The notes under the pieces: model-generated
What the model was told of the DNA's origin: nothing
What the model saw: only the letters and a program-made list of their open reading frames with translations
Databases searched by the model: none
Translations under genes and position numbers: made by a program
Shown here: positions 33,688-42,765 of the stretch, in pieces
How positions within the stretch are numbered: position 1 is the first letter of the stretch
Layout: each line of letters opens with the position of its first letter
DNA from: Olavius sp. associated proteobacterium Delta 1
Lineage (GTDB): Bacteria > Desulfobacterota > Desulfobacteria > Desulfobacterales > JAFDCJ01
Length of the DNA stretch: 64,000 nucleotides
Direction of reading: 5' to 3'
Assembly (NCBI GenBank): GCA_902749685.1
Contig: CACVKW010000572.1
Span: 1 to 64,000, forward strand

Positions 33688-35040
33688 TTAGGCTTGGGCC
33701 GGTTCCGGTTCCCCTTCGGCAGCTTCGGCCTGCTCTTCCTGCGCCGCTTCCGCAGTTGGCGGTTCCTGGACGTCAGCGCCATCGTCAACAACCGGTTCCG
33801 GTTCAATCGGATTCAATTCCTGCTCCTGGGGGAATATCGGCAGATAGCGATAAGACAGGGCGACCATGGTGATGCCCAACGCCACCGGTAAAAGCGTCGT
33901 GGCAATTTCCTGCCAGCTTGGAAAGTATAAGGCCCAGTTTTCAAAAGTCAAAACCGGGGCCGCCAGCACCTGCAAAACCATCACCCAGCGATTTAAGCAG
34001 ACTCCAATTACTGCCAGGATCACAGCCAGCCATAAGGCGCCCTGGCTTTTGCGGCCCTTGCTGGTAATCAGGATGGCGGCCGGGATAACGCCGCAGCCAA
34101 TTTCCAGGATCAGAATCCATAAACCGTATGCCGACCCTGGATTATTGGAGTAAAAGTCCATCAAAGTAAAGCCTTTGGTCGGCAGGGTAACGGTTGCCCA
34201 GTAAATCGTATCAATAATCTTGGCGGTGATATAAGTCGCGATCATCCAACCGGAGATCTTCGCCAGCAGTTCAATGACATTGTCTTTAACCAGTTTTTTA
34301 CGCGCAATGGTTTCAGTGATTTTGGTAATTAAAATCGTAAAACAGGGGCCGCAGGCCGCCGCCGACCAGGTGAACAGAAAGAAGGTCCAGGGCCAGACGA
34401 AAATTCCCTCCCGAAATCCAAAGGGACGCGCATACATCACGCCGGGAACGCCACCTAGTGATCCCTGGTGGAAAAATGAAAGAAACGCACCGGTTGCAGC
34501 AAAAACAGCCATGACTTCATGCATGTTGTGACTCAGGTTATGAAAAAAAGGCACTTTGTCGATCTGTCGATTTTCGAGAATCAGCGGAATATACTCAATC
34601 GTGAGCACGCCCAGGTAGCAGGTCAAACAGAAGGCCACCTCAGTCAGCATGGAGTGTACATTGGCATGCCAGAAAATAAACCATCCTCTCAAAGGCTGGC
34701 CGATATCAAATCCCAGAATCATCAAAGCCGATACATAGCAATAAAATCCAACCAGAACAGCAAAGTTAACGATATTTTTAAGCTCGTCTTTGCCGATGAT
34801 ATATCGCAATAAGCCGGTAAAAAATGCACCGCCGCCCAGAGCAATGATCGCAAGATCAGCCCAGATCCACAACGCAAACCCATAGGCATTATTCATGTTG
34901 GTTTGATTGAGCCCCTTGAAATAGACCAGTATCATGGCCAGGGTGCCCCACAACAGAACTAATTGCACGGGCCCGAGCCCCATGAAGAACTGCCAGGCCG
35001 GACAGCGTTTAACTCCTTTGGGAATTAATGCAGAATCCAT
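33688..35040 (-). CDS. qrcD: QrcD, NrfD-type integral membrane subunit of menaquinone reductase
   Basis: The 450-residue protein has about ten transmembrane helices in the NrfD/PsrC pattern, with polar residues in helices near WADLAIIALGGGAFFTGLLR, FIFWHANVHSMLTEVAFCLT and LEIGCGVIPAAILIT. It holds the quinone site and anchors the periplasmic subunits. The last 50 residues are a non-membrane tail rich in Glu, Ala, Pro and Gln (EPEPVVDDGADV, EEQAEAAEGEPEPAQA), longer than I expect for the family. It follows the FeS subunit on the same strand with 180 bases between. Confidence 0.88.
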   Translation of the reverse strand: MDSALIPKGVKRCPAWQFFMGLGPVQLVLLWGTLAMILVYFKGLNQTNMNNAYGFALWIWADLAIIALGGGAFFTGLLRYIIGKDELKNIVNFAVLVGFYCYVSALMILGFDIGQPLRGWFIFWHANVHSMLTEVAFCLTCYLGVLTIEYIPLILENRQIDKVPFFHNLSHNMHEVMAVFAATGAFLSFFHQGSLGGVPGVMYARPFGFREGIFVWPWTFFLFTWSAAACGPCFTILITKITETIARKKLVKDNVIELLAKISGWMIATYITAKIIDTIYWATVTLPTKGFTLMDFYSNNPGSAYGLWILILEIGCGVIPAAILITSKGRKSQGALWLAVILAVIGVCLNRWVMVLQVLAAPVLTFENWALYFPSWQEIATTLLPVALGITMVALSYRYLPIFPQEQELNPIEPEPVVDDGADVQEPPTAEAAQEEQAEAAEGEPEPAQA

Positions 35041-35220
35041 AAGTTTTGTGCTCCTAAATATATCTGGTTTAAATTAAGCTCACCCTTCCGGCAGCTTGGA
35101 TACTCTACATTTTTTTTGAAATAACGAATTGCTATGGTCTATTTATCCGTAACGGTTGGAATCTTGTTTGTCAGATAGATTTCCAATAATATTCATTAGT
35201 CACTGATCAATCGTCAGTCC

Positions 35221-36027
35221 TTAGGCGTGTTTTTTCTCCTGGCCATCTTGCTTCACGTAGTTGTCACCGGCCCGGCGGACCCACTCGCGGCTGGACATGT
35301 AGTAGACTTTGGTATTGACACCCAGCCTTTCCAAAAGACGGAAGACTTTCGGATTCCCGGGTTTGCCGCCGTGACTGTTATCGGGACGGGCAACTTTATG
35401 AACCGCGTGCTGGGGGTTGTTCAGATCACCGAAGGTAATGGCCCCGGCCGGGCAGGCCTGGGTGCAGGCGGTCTGATACTCATCCTCTGCCACGTCCCGC
35501 CGTCCCTCAATGTAGGCTTTTTCTTTGGCCAGTTGGTAACGATGGATGCAAAAGCTGCACTTTTCGACAATACCGCGCATGCGAACGGAAACATTGGGGT
35601 TCAGGGATTTTTCCATGCCATCGGGCCACACCGGATCCCACCAGTTGAATTGGCGAACATGGTAGGGGCAGGCCCCCATGCAATAACGGCAGCCGAAACA
35701 GCGCGTGTATATCTGGCTGACGATGCCGGTTTGCATGTCGTAGTCCGTCGCGGTGGCCGGGCAAACCGACACACAGGGAGAGTGACCGCCGTGCCCTTCA
35801 CAATGCTGGCAGGGTCGGGGCAGAAAACATTCTTCGGTATCCGGAAACGGTTTGCCGTTGGTTAATCGATATACCTGCATCCACGATATGCTGAGCAACT
35901 TATCCGTGTCGTCTTCCCGAAATGGCACGTTGTTTTCCGACATGCAGGCCACCATGCAGGTGCCGCAACCGGTACACTTGTCCAGATCGATGACCATGCC
36001 GAACTTTTTGGCTTTTTCGTGTTTCAT
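35221..36027 (-). CDS. qrcC: QrcC, periplasmic 4Fe-4S subunit of menaquinone reductase
   Basis: The 268-residue protein has four cysteine groups typical of DmsB/HybA-type FeS subunits: CTGCGTCMVAC, CQHCEGHGGHSPCVSVCP, CFGCRYCMGACPYH and the split set CSFCIHR/CTQACPAGA. It is expected to carry three or four FeS clusters and wire the cytochrome and molybdopterin-family subunits to QrcD. No Tat or Sec signal is visible, so export would be as a complex with QrcB. I start at ATG 36027 (MKHEKAKKFGMVIDLDKC), with AGGGG five bases before; the upstream ATG 36063 has no ribosome binding site. Confidence 0.88.
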   Translation of the reverse strand: MKHEKAKKFGMVIDLDKCTGCGTCMVACMSENNVPFREDDTDKLLSISWMQVYRLTNGKPFPDTEECFLPRPCQHCEGHGGHSPCVSVCPATATDYDMQTGIVSQIYTRCFGCRYCMGACPYHVRQFNWWDPVWPDGMEKSLNPNVSVRMRGIVEKCSFCIHRYQLAKEKAYIEGRRDVAEDEYQTACTQACPAGAITFGDLNNPQHAVHKVARPDNSHGGKPGNPKVFRLLERLGVNTKVYYMSSREWVRRAGDNYVKQDGQEKKHA

Positions 36028-36154
36028 CAGAACCCCTTGGAAATGACTATTTTTTAATGACAAATTTTCAATTGAAGATCTGCTAGCTATTTACCGAGCC
36101 CGAGTCCGCCTTGGCGGGATTTCCCCTGTTATTTTATATAGGCCTTTTTTAAGT

Positions 36155-36212
36155 TGATCTGCCGTAGGCGGACCTTAAATCTTCAATATTCAATCTACAA
36201 TATTCAATTTAC
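36155..36212 (+). repeat. Dispersed intergenic repeat between qrcB and qrcC
   Basis: GATCTGCCGTAGGCGGACC, then TTAAAT and the words TTCAATATTCAATCTACAAT. It begins one base before the qrcB stop. GTCCGCC (36104-36110) can pair with GGCGGAC (36167-36173). Its counterpart is at 27119-27175. Confidence 0.6.
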
Positions 36213-38426
36213 TCACGCCTTGCTGAGTTTGGCTCGAATTCCCCAGGCCGCATCGAAACCGGTGGCCGGATCTTCCACGGTCTGGTTCAGCGTATTATAG
36301 CTGACCCCCTTGCCGGCCAGAAAATTGTCGTAGGCACTGTGCCCCAACCCCCTTGGAATTGCAACGACGCCCGGCATAATACCATCGAAATAATTGATCT
36401 TCACTTTGGCACTGCCCCCGGGTGTGGTCAAAGTGGCATACTTCCCATGGCTCAGCCCAAGCTTTTTGGCTGTGGCCGGATTTACTTCAACCAGAACGTC
36501 ATTGCCATTTAAGATGGTAGCCTCAAGGGATTTTACCATAAATGGCGGTGATCCAATATAGCCGCTGGCAAGCCTCATGGTATCGTAGGGAACCAGAATA
36601 AGCGGGTAAAAAGAATCATCGCCGGGCGCCGGCACCGATTTGTAATCGGGCAAAGCCTTGATGGCGTTGTTGCTGAATTCAAATTTAGCAGAATCGGTTT
36701 CAAATGCGGCCTCCCATTTGGCACCGGAATACCCGGCATCCATCTGGATGCCATCCTCAATCAGCGTGTCCATCAGATCCGCCAGGGTCTCTGCCAGACA
36801 GGTTTCGTAATCATCCCAGGAAAATGCCGCCGCCAGCGGGCCCCCCATTTCTTTGGCCAGTTGGATGATCACATCGCCGACATGACGGGTATTGTACTGC
36901 GGCTCGACAGCCGGACGGGTGAGGCTGATGATCGGTTTCGGAAAACCCCGGGCAATCGGCACATCTTCATATCGCTCAAGATAAATGTGGTTGGGCAATA
37001 TCAAATCGGCCTGGGCGGCTGTTTCATCCATAAAAGATGAAAAACTGACGACCAGTGGTATCTTCTCAAAGGCCCGGGTCACCGCCTGGGTGTCAGGCAT
37101 GGAATACATCGGGTTGGCGCCGCTGACGAAAAGCACCTGCACCGGGGACTCCTGACTGTCATTGATTACGGCCGGCAGGCGATCCAGTAAATAACGGGCG
37201 TTGGGATACTTTTCGCTGCCGGCACCGTCCAGGCGAACCTGCTGCATACCTTGGGAGGCAATTTCGTCCATGACGACATCAGGCCACTCGATATAGTCGG
37301 CTTCCGGAACGCCAACCATTCCGCCGGTCTGGTTCAGATTGCCGACCAGCGCGTTGAGCATGTGAACCGCCATAAAATCCTGCAAGCTGCCGGGGGAATT
37401 TCCGGCGCCCCGACCGCAGATTGCCAGGGGCTTGCGAGCCCGGGTAAAATCTCTGGCCAGACCGGCGATCGTTTCAACATCGATTCCCGTCATTTGCGAA
37501 ACGGCACTCGGCGAGAATCCCTCCAGAACGAGTTTTTTGTACTCGGCAAATCCGGCAGTGAATTTGGCGACAAAATCCTGATTGTAAAGTCCCTCGCTGA
37601 TAATCACATGGCCAATGCCCAGCGCCAGCGCTCCTTCAGTACCGGGTTTGGCGGCGATCCACTTATCGGATTTGGCGGCGGTTTTAGACAGTCGCGGCTC
37701 AATTTGGTCCATTTTCCCGCCGTTCTGGACCAGTGCACTTTTGCCCTGGAACATAAAGACGGGGGATTCCCAGCCTTCGATCAACCCGCTGCCGAAACTT
37801 AAAATATGGTCGCAGTTTTTCATATCGAATCCGGGCCTGGCCCGCACGCCCTGGGTTAGATAAAGTGCTAATTCATAGTTGTCTTCTATCGAAGGGGTTC
37901 GGATGAAATTGGGTGAACCATACACGGTTAAAAATCTATTCCACAGCTCGGGGATGGTACCGGAATCAGAGTCGGCGATACAGGCGATCGTGTGAGATAA
38001 TCCGTTGGCTCGCAGATCGGACAGCTTTTCGGCGATTTCAGTGATGGCCGCCTGCCAGGAAATATTGCGCCATCGGCCATTGACCTTCTTCTGGGGAGTC
38101 TGCACCCGGTTGGGTCCATAGAGAAGTTGAGGCCCGGACTGTCCCAGCAGGCAAATGCCGCAATTGTTGACCGGATGTCCGGCCTGGCCCTCAATTTTAA
38201 CAACCCTGTCATCAACGAGTCGGACGCTGATACCGCAGCCGCCCGGACACAGGGTGCAGGTGGATTTGACGTAGCTGGTTTCACCTTTTTCCGGCACCGG
38301 TGTCCAGTCCCAATTTTGGGACCAGATGGAAAGGTCATCGGTCAACTTCCAGGGTATAGGCGAAAGCGCTGTCCCGGCAGCCCCGCCAATTGCAAATGAC
38401 AAAAAGCTTCGTCTGTCTATTTTCAT
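36213..38426 (-). CDS. qrcB: QrcB, molybdopterin-oxidoreductase-family subunit of menaquinone reductase
   Basis: The 737-residue protein starts with a twin-arginine signal (KIDRRSFLSFAIGGAAG), so it is exported folded to the periplasm. Next comes a 4Fe-4S motif of the DMSO-reductase family (CTLCPGGC, then NNCGICLLG), and the domains of that family follow (ICGRGAGNSPGSLQDFMAVH; VSGANPMYSMPDTQAV; DLILPNHIYLERYED). The C-terminal part is the bis-pterin-binding fold (VEVNPATAKKLGL). Qrc proteins of this type have been described as lacking a functional metal site in some sulfate reducers; I cannot tell which residue, if any, would bind Mo here. It passes electrons from QrcA through FeS clusters. 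Confidence 0.88.
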   Translation of the reverse strand: MKIDRRSFLSFAIGGAAGTALSPIPWKLTDDLSIWSQNWDWTPVPEKGETSYVKSTCTLCPGGCGISVRLVDDRVVKIEGQAGHPVNNCGICLLGQSGPQLLYGPNRVQTPQKKVNGRWRNISWQAAITEIAEKLSDLRANGLSHTIACIADSDSGTIPELWNRFLTVYGSPNFIRTPSIEDNYELALYLTQGVRARPGFDMKNCDHILSFGSGLIEGWESPVFMFQGKSALVQNGGKMDQIEPRLSKTAAKSDKWIAAKPGTEGALALGIGHVIISEGLYNQDFVAKFTAGFAEYKKLVLEGFSPSAVSQMTGIDVETIAGLARDFTRARKPLAICGRGAGNSPGSLQDFMAVHMLNALVGNLNQTGGMVGVPEADYIEWPDVVMDEIASQGMQQVRLDGAGSEKYPNARYLLDRLPAVINDSQESPVQVLFVSGANPMYSMPDTQAVTRAFEKIPLVVSFSSFMDETAAQADLILPNHIYLERYEDVPIARGFPKPIISLTRPAVEPQYNTRHVGDVIIQLAKEMGGPLAAAFSWDDYETCLAETLADLMDTLIEDGIQMDAGYSGAKWEAAFETDSAKFEFSNNAIKALPDYKSVPAPGDDSFYPLILVPYDTMRLASGYIGSPPFMVKSLEATILNGNDVLVEVNPATAKKLGLSHGKYATLTTPGGSAKVKINYFDGIMPGVVAIPRGLGHSAYDNFLAGKGVSYNTLNQTVEDPATGFDAAWGIRAKLSKA

Positions 38427-38439
38427 CGATTCATCCCCG

Positions 38440-38502
38440 AACTAATATTGAATATTTTCGAATTAATATTGAATATTTAAGGTCTGCCTCCAGCAGATCA
38501 AT
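38440..38502 (-). repeat. Dispersed intergenic repeat upstream of qrcB (reversed)
   Basis: On the minus strand GATCTGCTGGAGGCAGACC, then TTAAATATTCAATATT and a second TTCAATATT. It matches the elements at 27119 and 36155 in reverse orientation and lies 14 bases upstream of the qrcB start. Confidence 0.55.
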
Positions 38503-38635
38503 TATAAAAAACCCATCAACGGACCCCTGGTTCCAAGTCGCGAGGTATCATCTAATACAAAAAAAATTTCATCACAGCAAGCTGCGAGGAACTATATCCA
38601 AATTGTGATTAAATTAACGGAGCGAAGCGACATCC

Positions 38636-38668
38636 ACAAATATTCAATCTGCAATCTTCAATTTTCAA
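38636..38668 (+). repeat. TTCAAT-type repeat next to the qrcA stop
   Basis: CAAATATTCAATCTGCAATC followed by TTCAATTTTCAATTATT ends at the qrcA stop codon. The words match those at 36185, 46497 and 47220. Confidence 0.5.
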
Positions 38669-39379
38669 TTATTTATGGCACACAAAACACCCGCCTTTGA
38701 GCGTTTGAACACTATTTTGGTTGACGTTTTCTCGCTGGTGACATTCGGAGCAGTCATCCATTTTCATGCGATCCCATGAATTCTTTTTTAAACCGGCAAT
38801 ATTTTTGCCCCAGATATCCCGGCTGATGCCGGTAATCCGGTTGGCCTGATAGGTTTTCAAACTCTCCGATTCGCCGATATGCCCATGGCAGGTGACACAG
38901 TCCATTTTACCCATTTTGACATGCGCGACATGGGAGAAAAACACGCAATCGGGTTGCCGGGAATATACCAGCCACGGTACTTCACGGCCTTTTTCAACAA
39001 ATTGCGCAACAAATTTTTCCTCCTCCGGGCTTTCCCCCTGAACTTCTTCATGACAGTCAATGCATTGGGCCAGCTTCGGAACTCCGGAATAGGTGCCGTC
39101 TTCACGGAAAAAATGACAGCTTTCACAGCCATCATCCACCAATTCGTTGTGCAACGCATGATTGAATTGAATCGGCTGCTCTTTTGATGAATAGAGCAGT
39201 TGAGGGAAGACAACCCATCCGAGCACCAGGCTGGCGGCCAGCCCGAGAATGAAAAACAGGGTGATGGGTCCGGCAGCACCGTCGCCCGATTGCAGCCTAG
39301 CAGGGTCTGTTAAGGAGGGGGTTGATTTTCGATCCCGGGCTTCTGAGGAAATCTCGTTCGCTTGATCCTCTGTGCTCAT
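38669..39379 (-). CDS. qrcA: QrcA, membrane-anchored multiheme cytochrome c of menaquinone reductase
   Basis: The 236-residue protein has one N-terminal transmembrane anchor (about 38-62) and a periplasmic heme domain. Five CxxCH sites are seen: CESCH (85-89), CIDCH (106-110), CVTCH (161-165), CSECH (210-214) and CFVCH (231-235). A further single cysteine with a nearby His (CVFFSH, 145-150) lies where a sixth heme could be attached in an unusual way. Such proteins take electrons from periplasmic cytochrome c3, fed by hydrogenases and formate dehydrogenases, into the Qrc complex. The start has CGGAG seven bases upstream. It heads the qrc genes, just after ccsB. Confidence 0.88.
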   Translation of the reverse strand: MSTEDQANEISSEARDRKSTPSLTDPARLQSGDGAAGPITLFFILGLAASLVLGWVVFPQLLYSSKEQPIQFNHALHNELVDDGCESCHFFREDGTYSGVPKLAQCIDCHEEVQGESPEEEKFVAQFVEKGREVPWLVYSRQPDCVFFSHVAHVKMGKMDCVTCHGHIGESESLKTYQANRITGISRDIWGKNIAGLKKNSWDRMKMDDCSECHQRENVNQNSVQTLKGGCFVCHK

Positions 39380-39519
39380 ATAAACTCCGTCGTGCTAAGG
39401 TTGATAAAAATGCATGTCAAAATGAACAGACATTGCGCTCGATTCCCAACCACCTTAAGATGACTTAAGTTGGCAGGTTTACCCTATTCAAACCATTTTT
39501 GTCAAGCAAAAATCCAAAA

Positions 39520-40530
39520 TCAGAAAGCCCCGTAGCTGTGCAAGCCGGGCAGCAGATTGACCCCGAAATAGGTAAAAATTACAGCTGCAAAACCGAACAT
39601 GGAAAGATATGCGATGCGTTTACCGTGCCAGCCTCGCGTCATACGCGCATGCAGCAACGTGGCGTATACAAACCAGGTTATCAACGACCAGGTTTCCTTC
39701 GGGTCCCAGCCCCAGTAACGCCCCCAGGCAGAATTGGCCCAAACGGCACCGCTGATAATGCCGATGGATAAAAAAAGAAAACCAAGCAAAATAAGCTGGT
39801 AGCCCAGTTCATCTAAAACCCGGGCTTCAGGAAACCTGTCCAGCAATCTGGTTTTGGATTCTGCCGGCATCTTGTGAACCAAAAATACGATGACAAAAAA
39901 CACAAGACAGATGGGAATCGCAACAGTGAAAGCGAGCAGCCAGTTATGTACAAAAAGAACCCGGCTGAAAAGCGCTGCAAAAACAAACAGAACCAAGAAC
40001 CTGGTTATTTTCAGCCAGAGAATTTCTTCGTCGTCCCGGCCCCTTCTCATCAGGTACATAGCGCTGATGCCGAAAGCCAGTGCAAAAGCGGCATAACCGA
40101 TAAAACAGGTGATCACGTGCGCAATAAGCCAGTTGCTCTTTAAGGCCGGGATAAGGGGTTGGATGGTACTGGGAATTCCGGGTTTTAGGGAGGCATAGGC
40201 CATCACCAGGCAGGCAATCGGAGTCGTGAATGCGCCAATAATGCGGTTTCCGATCTTGCGTTCGACGATTAAATAAATTAATACAATGACCCAGGCAAAA
40301 AAAACAAGGGATTCGTATAAATTTGAGAAAGGTGCATGGCCGATCCCGAGTTGGTAAGATTCAACCCATCTCATCAGAATGCCTGCGGTATTACCGATCA
40401 AGCCTATCAGGGCAATCCAGGTCGCAACCCTTCCAAATAATTGCTTTCTAAAAATCCAGGCGCTGATGTACAAGAATCCTGCCAGGCCATAAACAAACGT
40501 GACTATCGACAACACGAACGAACCGCTCAT
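39520..40530 (-). CDS. ccsB: System II cytochrome c biogenesis protein CcsB/ResC (CcsA family)
   Basis: The 336-residue protein has about eight transmembrane helices. It carries the heme-handling tryptophan-rich WWD-type segment WGRYWGWDPKETWSLITWFV in its second half, with conserved histidines around it (YESLVFFAWV; LLHARMTRGWHGK). It delivers heme to the periplasm and, with ResB, ligates it to CxxCH sites. It starts 13 bases after the resB stop on the same strand and precedes qrcA, whose hemes it is likely to attach. Confidence 0.9.
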   Translation of the reverse strand: MSGSFVLSIVTFVYGLAGFLYISAWIFRKQLFGRVATWIALIGLIGNTAGILMRWVESYQLGIGHAPFSNLYESLVFFAWVIVLIYLIVERKIGNRIIGAFTTPIACLVMAYASLKPGIPSTIQPLIPALKSNWLIAHVITCFIGYAAFALAFGISAMYLMRRGRDDEEILWLKITRFLVLFVFAALFSRVLFVHNWLLAFTVAIPICLVFFVIVFLVHKMPAESKTRLLDRFPEARVLDELGYQLILLGFLFLSIGIISGAVWANSAWGRYWGWDPKETWSLITWFVYATLLHARMTRGWHGKRIAYLSMFGFAAVIFTYFGVNLLPGLHSYGAF

Positions 40531-40543
40531 AATTTATCCTTTG

Positions 40544-41914
40544 TTATACCATTTGGGTAAGTTTTTCGGTAAGTCTGTCAACTTTGGTTTCCATCCCGGT
40601 TTTGTTTTTATTGGCTGTTCCGGCAACGATGACCCGCGACTTTTGACCGGCCGCCACTATTTCGAGGCAGATTTGTTGATGGGACATAAAAAATGTAATG
40701 TAGCAGCCGATGATCATCAGGATAAATCCACTGTAAACGACCCAGACACCGGGATCTTTGCCGACCTGCAGCCCGGTATAAAAACGCGGCACATGCTCAA
40801 CCACCGCTATCACCAGGTTGCCTTTTCGCATTTTATCAAAAGTGGGGAACCGCAGCGGCAGGGTGATCTGAACCGGGTCACCGCCGGGAGGTGTCAAAAC
40901 ACCGATGTAGGCCTCCCCGATATTGTGGCCTCTGAATTCTGAGGATTGCAAAAAATTTTTGATTTCAAACGTTCCCAGATTTTCCGGCAATTGCATTGGT
41001 TGATTCATCGTTGCTTTATTTTTATAGACCTTGCCGGTATTGTTGTTGGTAAAGCTCAAGACCGCCTCGTTTGATGGAAGATTTCCATAACTGGCCTGAT
41101 AAAAACTGATTCCTTTATAGCGCAGGGGATCATTGACTATAATATCTTTATTTAATACGGGGCGTCCCTGCTCCAGAACAGTTAGACTGGATCGAAATTC
41201 TTTGGGAGCGCCGGTATCATAAAAACTCACATCAAAATCATCGCAGCGGATCGCAAAATCGAGCTGCACCATCTGTGGTTTATTGCGCAGGCGGATCTGA
41301 TTGACGCTCTCCCCCTCGGCTATGTTGACAAATCCATCAAAACCGAAAATTGAACCGATCAAGCCCCCAATCAGCAGGAGAACCACGCTCAAATGGACCG
41401 TGTAGACACCAAAACGTGTCCAGCGCCCCTTTTCCCCGTAAATGGCAAATCCATTTTCTGTCGCTTCAACCTGGCTGTGGCGAAAACGACGTGCGATGAA
41501 GGCTTGAAAGATATCTTTTAGCTGCTGCGGTGTATGCGCATTGGTGAATTCTTGCCGGTGCTTGAGATTTCTGAATCTCGGCAGCCTGAAAGATGGGTTG
41601 CGGACAAACAGGATCCGCCGGTTGGAAGATATGCGGTCAATCGAACAGACAATGATATTGGCGGTCAGCAGAACAATCAACAGCTGAAACCACCAGGAAT
41701 GATACATATCAAAAAGGTCGAGCAGATTGAATAGTTGGTATAACACCCCTCCGAAAGCCTCAAAATAGGCTTGCGGATCTTCGTTTTGCGGAATCAAGGT
41801 ACCGATTATTGACGTTATGGCAAGACTCAATAGCAAAACGATCGTCAACTTCACCGAAGTAAAAAAATTCCATATTTTGCTAAAGGGATCCGCCGAGATC
41901 ACCTGATTGCTCAT
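40544..41914 (-). CDS. resB: System II cytochrome c biogenesis protein ResB (Ccs1)
   Basis: The 456-residue protein has three N-terminal transmembrane helices (IWNFFTSVKLTIVLLLSLAI; WWFQLLIVLLTANIIVCSID; TVHLSVVLLLIGGLIGSIFG), a large periplasmic domain (about 190-400) and one C-terminal helix (VWVVYSGFILMIIGCYITF) followed by the typical SHQQI end. These match ResB/Ccs1, the partner of CcsB/ResC in heme ligation. It is the first gene of the resB-ccsB-qrcA group and its start has GGATGG upstream. The 150 bases before it hold the terminator of the histone-like gene. Confidence 0.9.
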   Translation of the reverse strand: MSNQVISADPFSKIWNFFTSVKLTIVLLLSLAITSIIGTLIPQNEDPQAYFEAFGGVLYQLFNLLDLFDMYHSWWFQLLIVLLTANIIVCSIDRISSNRRILFVRNPSFRLPRFRNLKHRQEFTNAHTPQQLKDIFQAFIARRFRHSQVEATENGFAIYGEKGRWTRFGVYTVHLSVVLLLIGGLIGSIFGFDGFVNIAEGESVNQIRLRNKPQMVQLDFAIRCDDFDVSFYDTGAPKEFRSSLTVLEQGRPVLNKDIIVNDPLRYKGISFYQASYGNLPSNEAVLSFTNNNTGKVYKNKATMNQPMQLPENLGTFEIKNFLQSSEFRGHNIGEAYIGVLTPPGGDPVQITLPLRFPTFDKMRKGNLVIAVVEHVPRFYTGLQVGKDPGVWVVYSGFILMIIGCYITFFMSHQQICLEIVAAGQKSRVIVAGTANKNKTGMETKVDRLTEKLTQMV

Positions 41915-41980
41915 GGGCCATCCTTTCTACTGAAAATGAGCCCAATTTCATACCAAATATATCGACAATAGGCAACAGGG

Positions 41981-42034
41981 AAAAAAAATAGCCTTCAGCT
42001 CACCGGCAGATGGTGATGGATCTGAAGACTATTT
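41981..42034 (-). terminator. Terminator of the H1-like gene
   Basis: On the minus strand AAATAGTCTTCAG, a loop of about 20 bases, then CTGAAGGCTATTTTTTTT. It lies 34 bases after the stop codon at 42068. Confidence 0.8.
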
Positions 42035-42067
42035 CCGATTGTCTAATTGGCGCCTGGTGTAAGGCTA

Positions 42068-42412
42068 TTATTTTTTTACATACAGGCCGCGGGATTTGGC
42101 GTATACTTGGCCTTTTCTTGAAAGTTTGTAAAGCGCATTGCTCAATTGTCGGGCATCGAGATTGGTCTTTTGTTTCAACTGCACAACCGTCACACCTTTT
42201 TTGGTGCGTTTGATAACATCGTAAACCGTATCCAACACAGTTTTGCCGCCAGCCGCTGCGGCTTTGGTTTTTTTGGCAGGCGCCTTATGCGCCGGGGCGG
42301 CTTTTTGGGCAGGCGGGGCTTTGGTGGCTTGCTGGGCGAGTATTTCTACTTTTTTGGTAAGGGCAGCCAACGATTTTGAGACCGCTTTTAATTCGCTTTG
42401 TAACTTCTTCAT
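42068..42412 (-). CDS. Histone H1-like winged-helix protein
   Basis: The 114-residue basic protein (from ATG 42412, with GGAGG eight bases upstream; an ATG at 42418 is an alternative) has three parts. It begins with a short coiled-coil-like helix (KKLQSELKAVSKSLAALTKK). A low-complexity linker rich in Ala, Lys and Pro follows (APPAQKAAPAHKAPAKKTKA). A C-terminal winged helix (TVLDTVYDVIKRTKKGVTVV; LDARQLSNALYKLSRKGQVY) ends the protein. The composition is like eukaryotic H1 tails. It probably binds DNA as a nucleoid protein or a small regulator. It is monocistronic and ends at a strong terminator. Confidence 0.7.
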   Translation of the reverse strand: MKKLQSELKAVSKSLAALTKKVEILAQQATKAPPAQKAAPAHKAPAKKTKAAAAGGKTVLDTVYDVIKRTKKGVTVVQLKQKTNLDARQLSNALYKLSRKGQVYAKSRGLYVKK

Positions 42413-42418
42413 GGACAT

Positions 42419-42765
42419 ATCCTCCTTTTACTATTACTTCGTGATTTTCTTCTATGGCAGAATCTTCCAGGAACTTAATACATCATATATGCAGTGTCAA
42501 CACTGCCAAGGCAAAGATAAGAAATTATGCAAAGGGAAATAGCTTATTGCTTATACTTATACAGCGCACGGCCTGATTGTTCTTATTAGTGTCGATTTAA
42601 TATCGACTATTCAAAGAAGGCGGGGACAATTTGTTGAGACGCTGTGTATCGACAGTTGACAAAGTACGGACAATATGAAAAGTAGTCAGTTTTCTATAGA
42701 CAAAATTGATTTATCCACACCTGGTAACGTTATGTTCCAGGGCGAAGTTATTAAGGGGTGTAGAA
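42419..42765. other. Intergenic region between the H1-like and UvrD-type genes
   Basis: The 346 bases separate divergent genes and should hold both promoters. No open frame with coding character is present. The UvrD-type gene has a TTG start candidate at 42706, but ATG 42766 has AAGGGGTG upstream, so I place the boundary there. Confidence 0.4.

Noticed and set aside
35227..35865. Plus-strand frame of 212 codons
   Set aside because: It is the shadow of qrcC, whose four cysteine groups fix the minus strand as coding.
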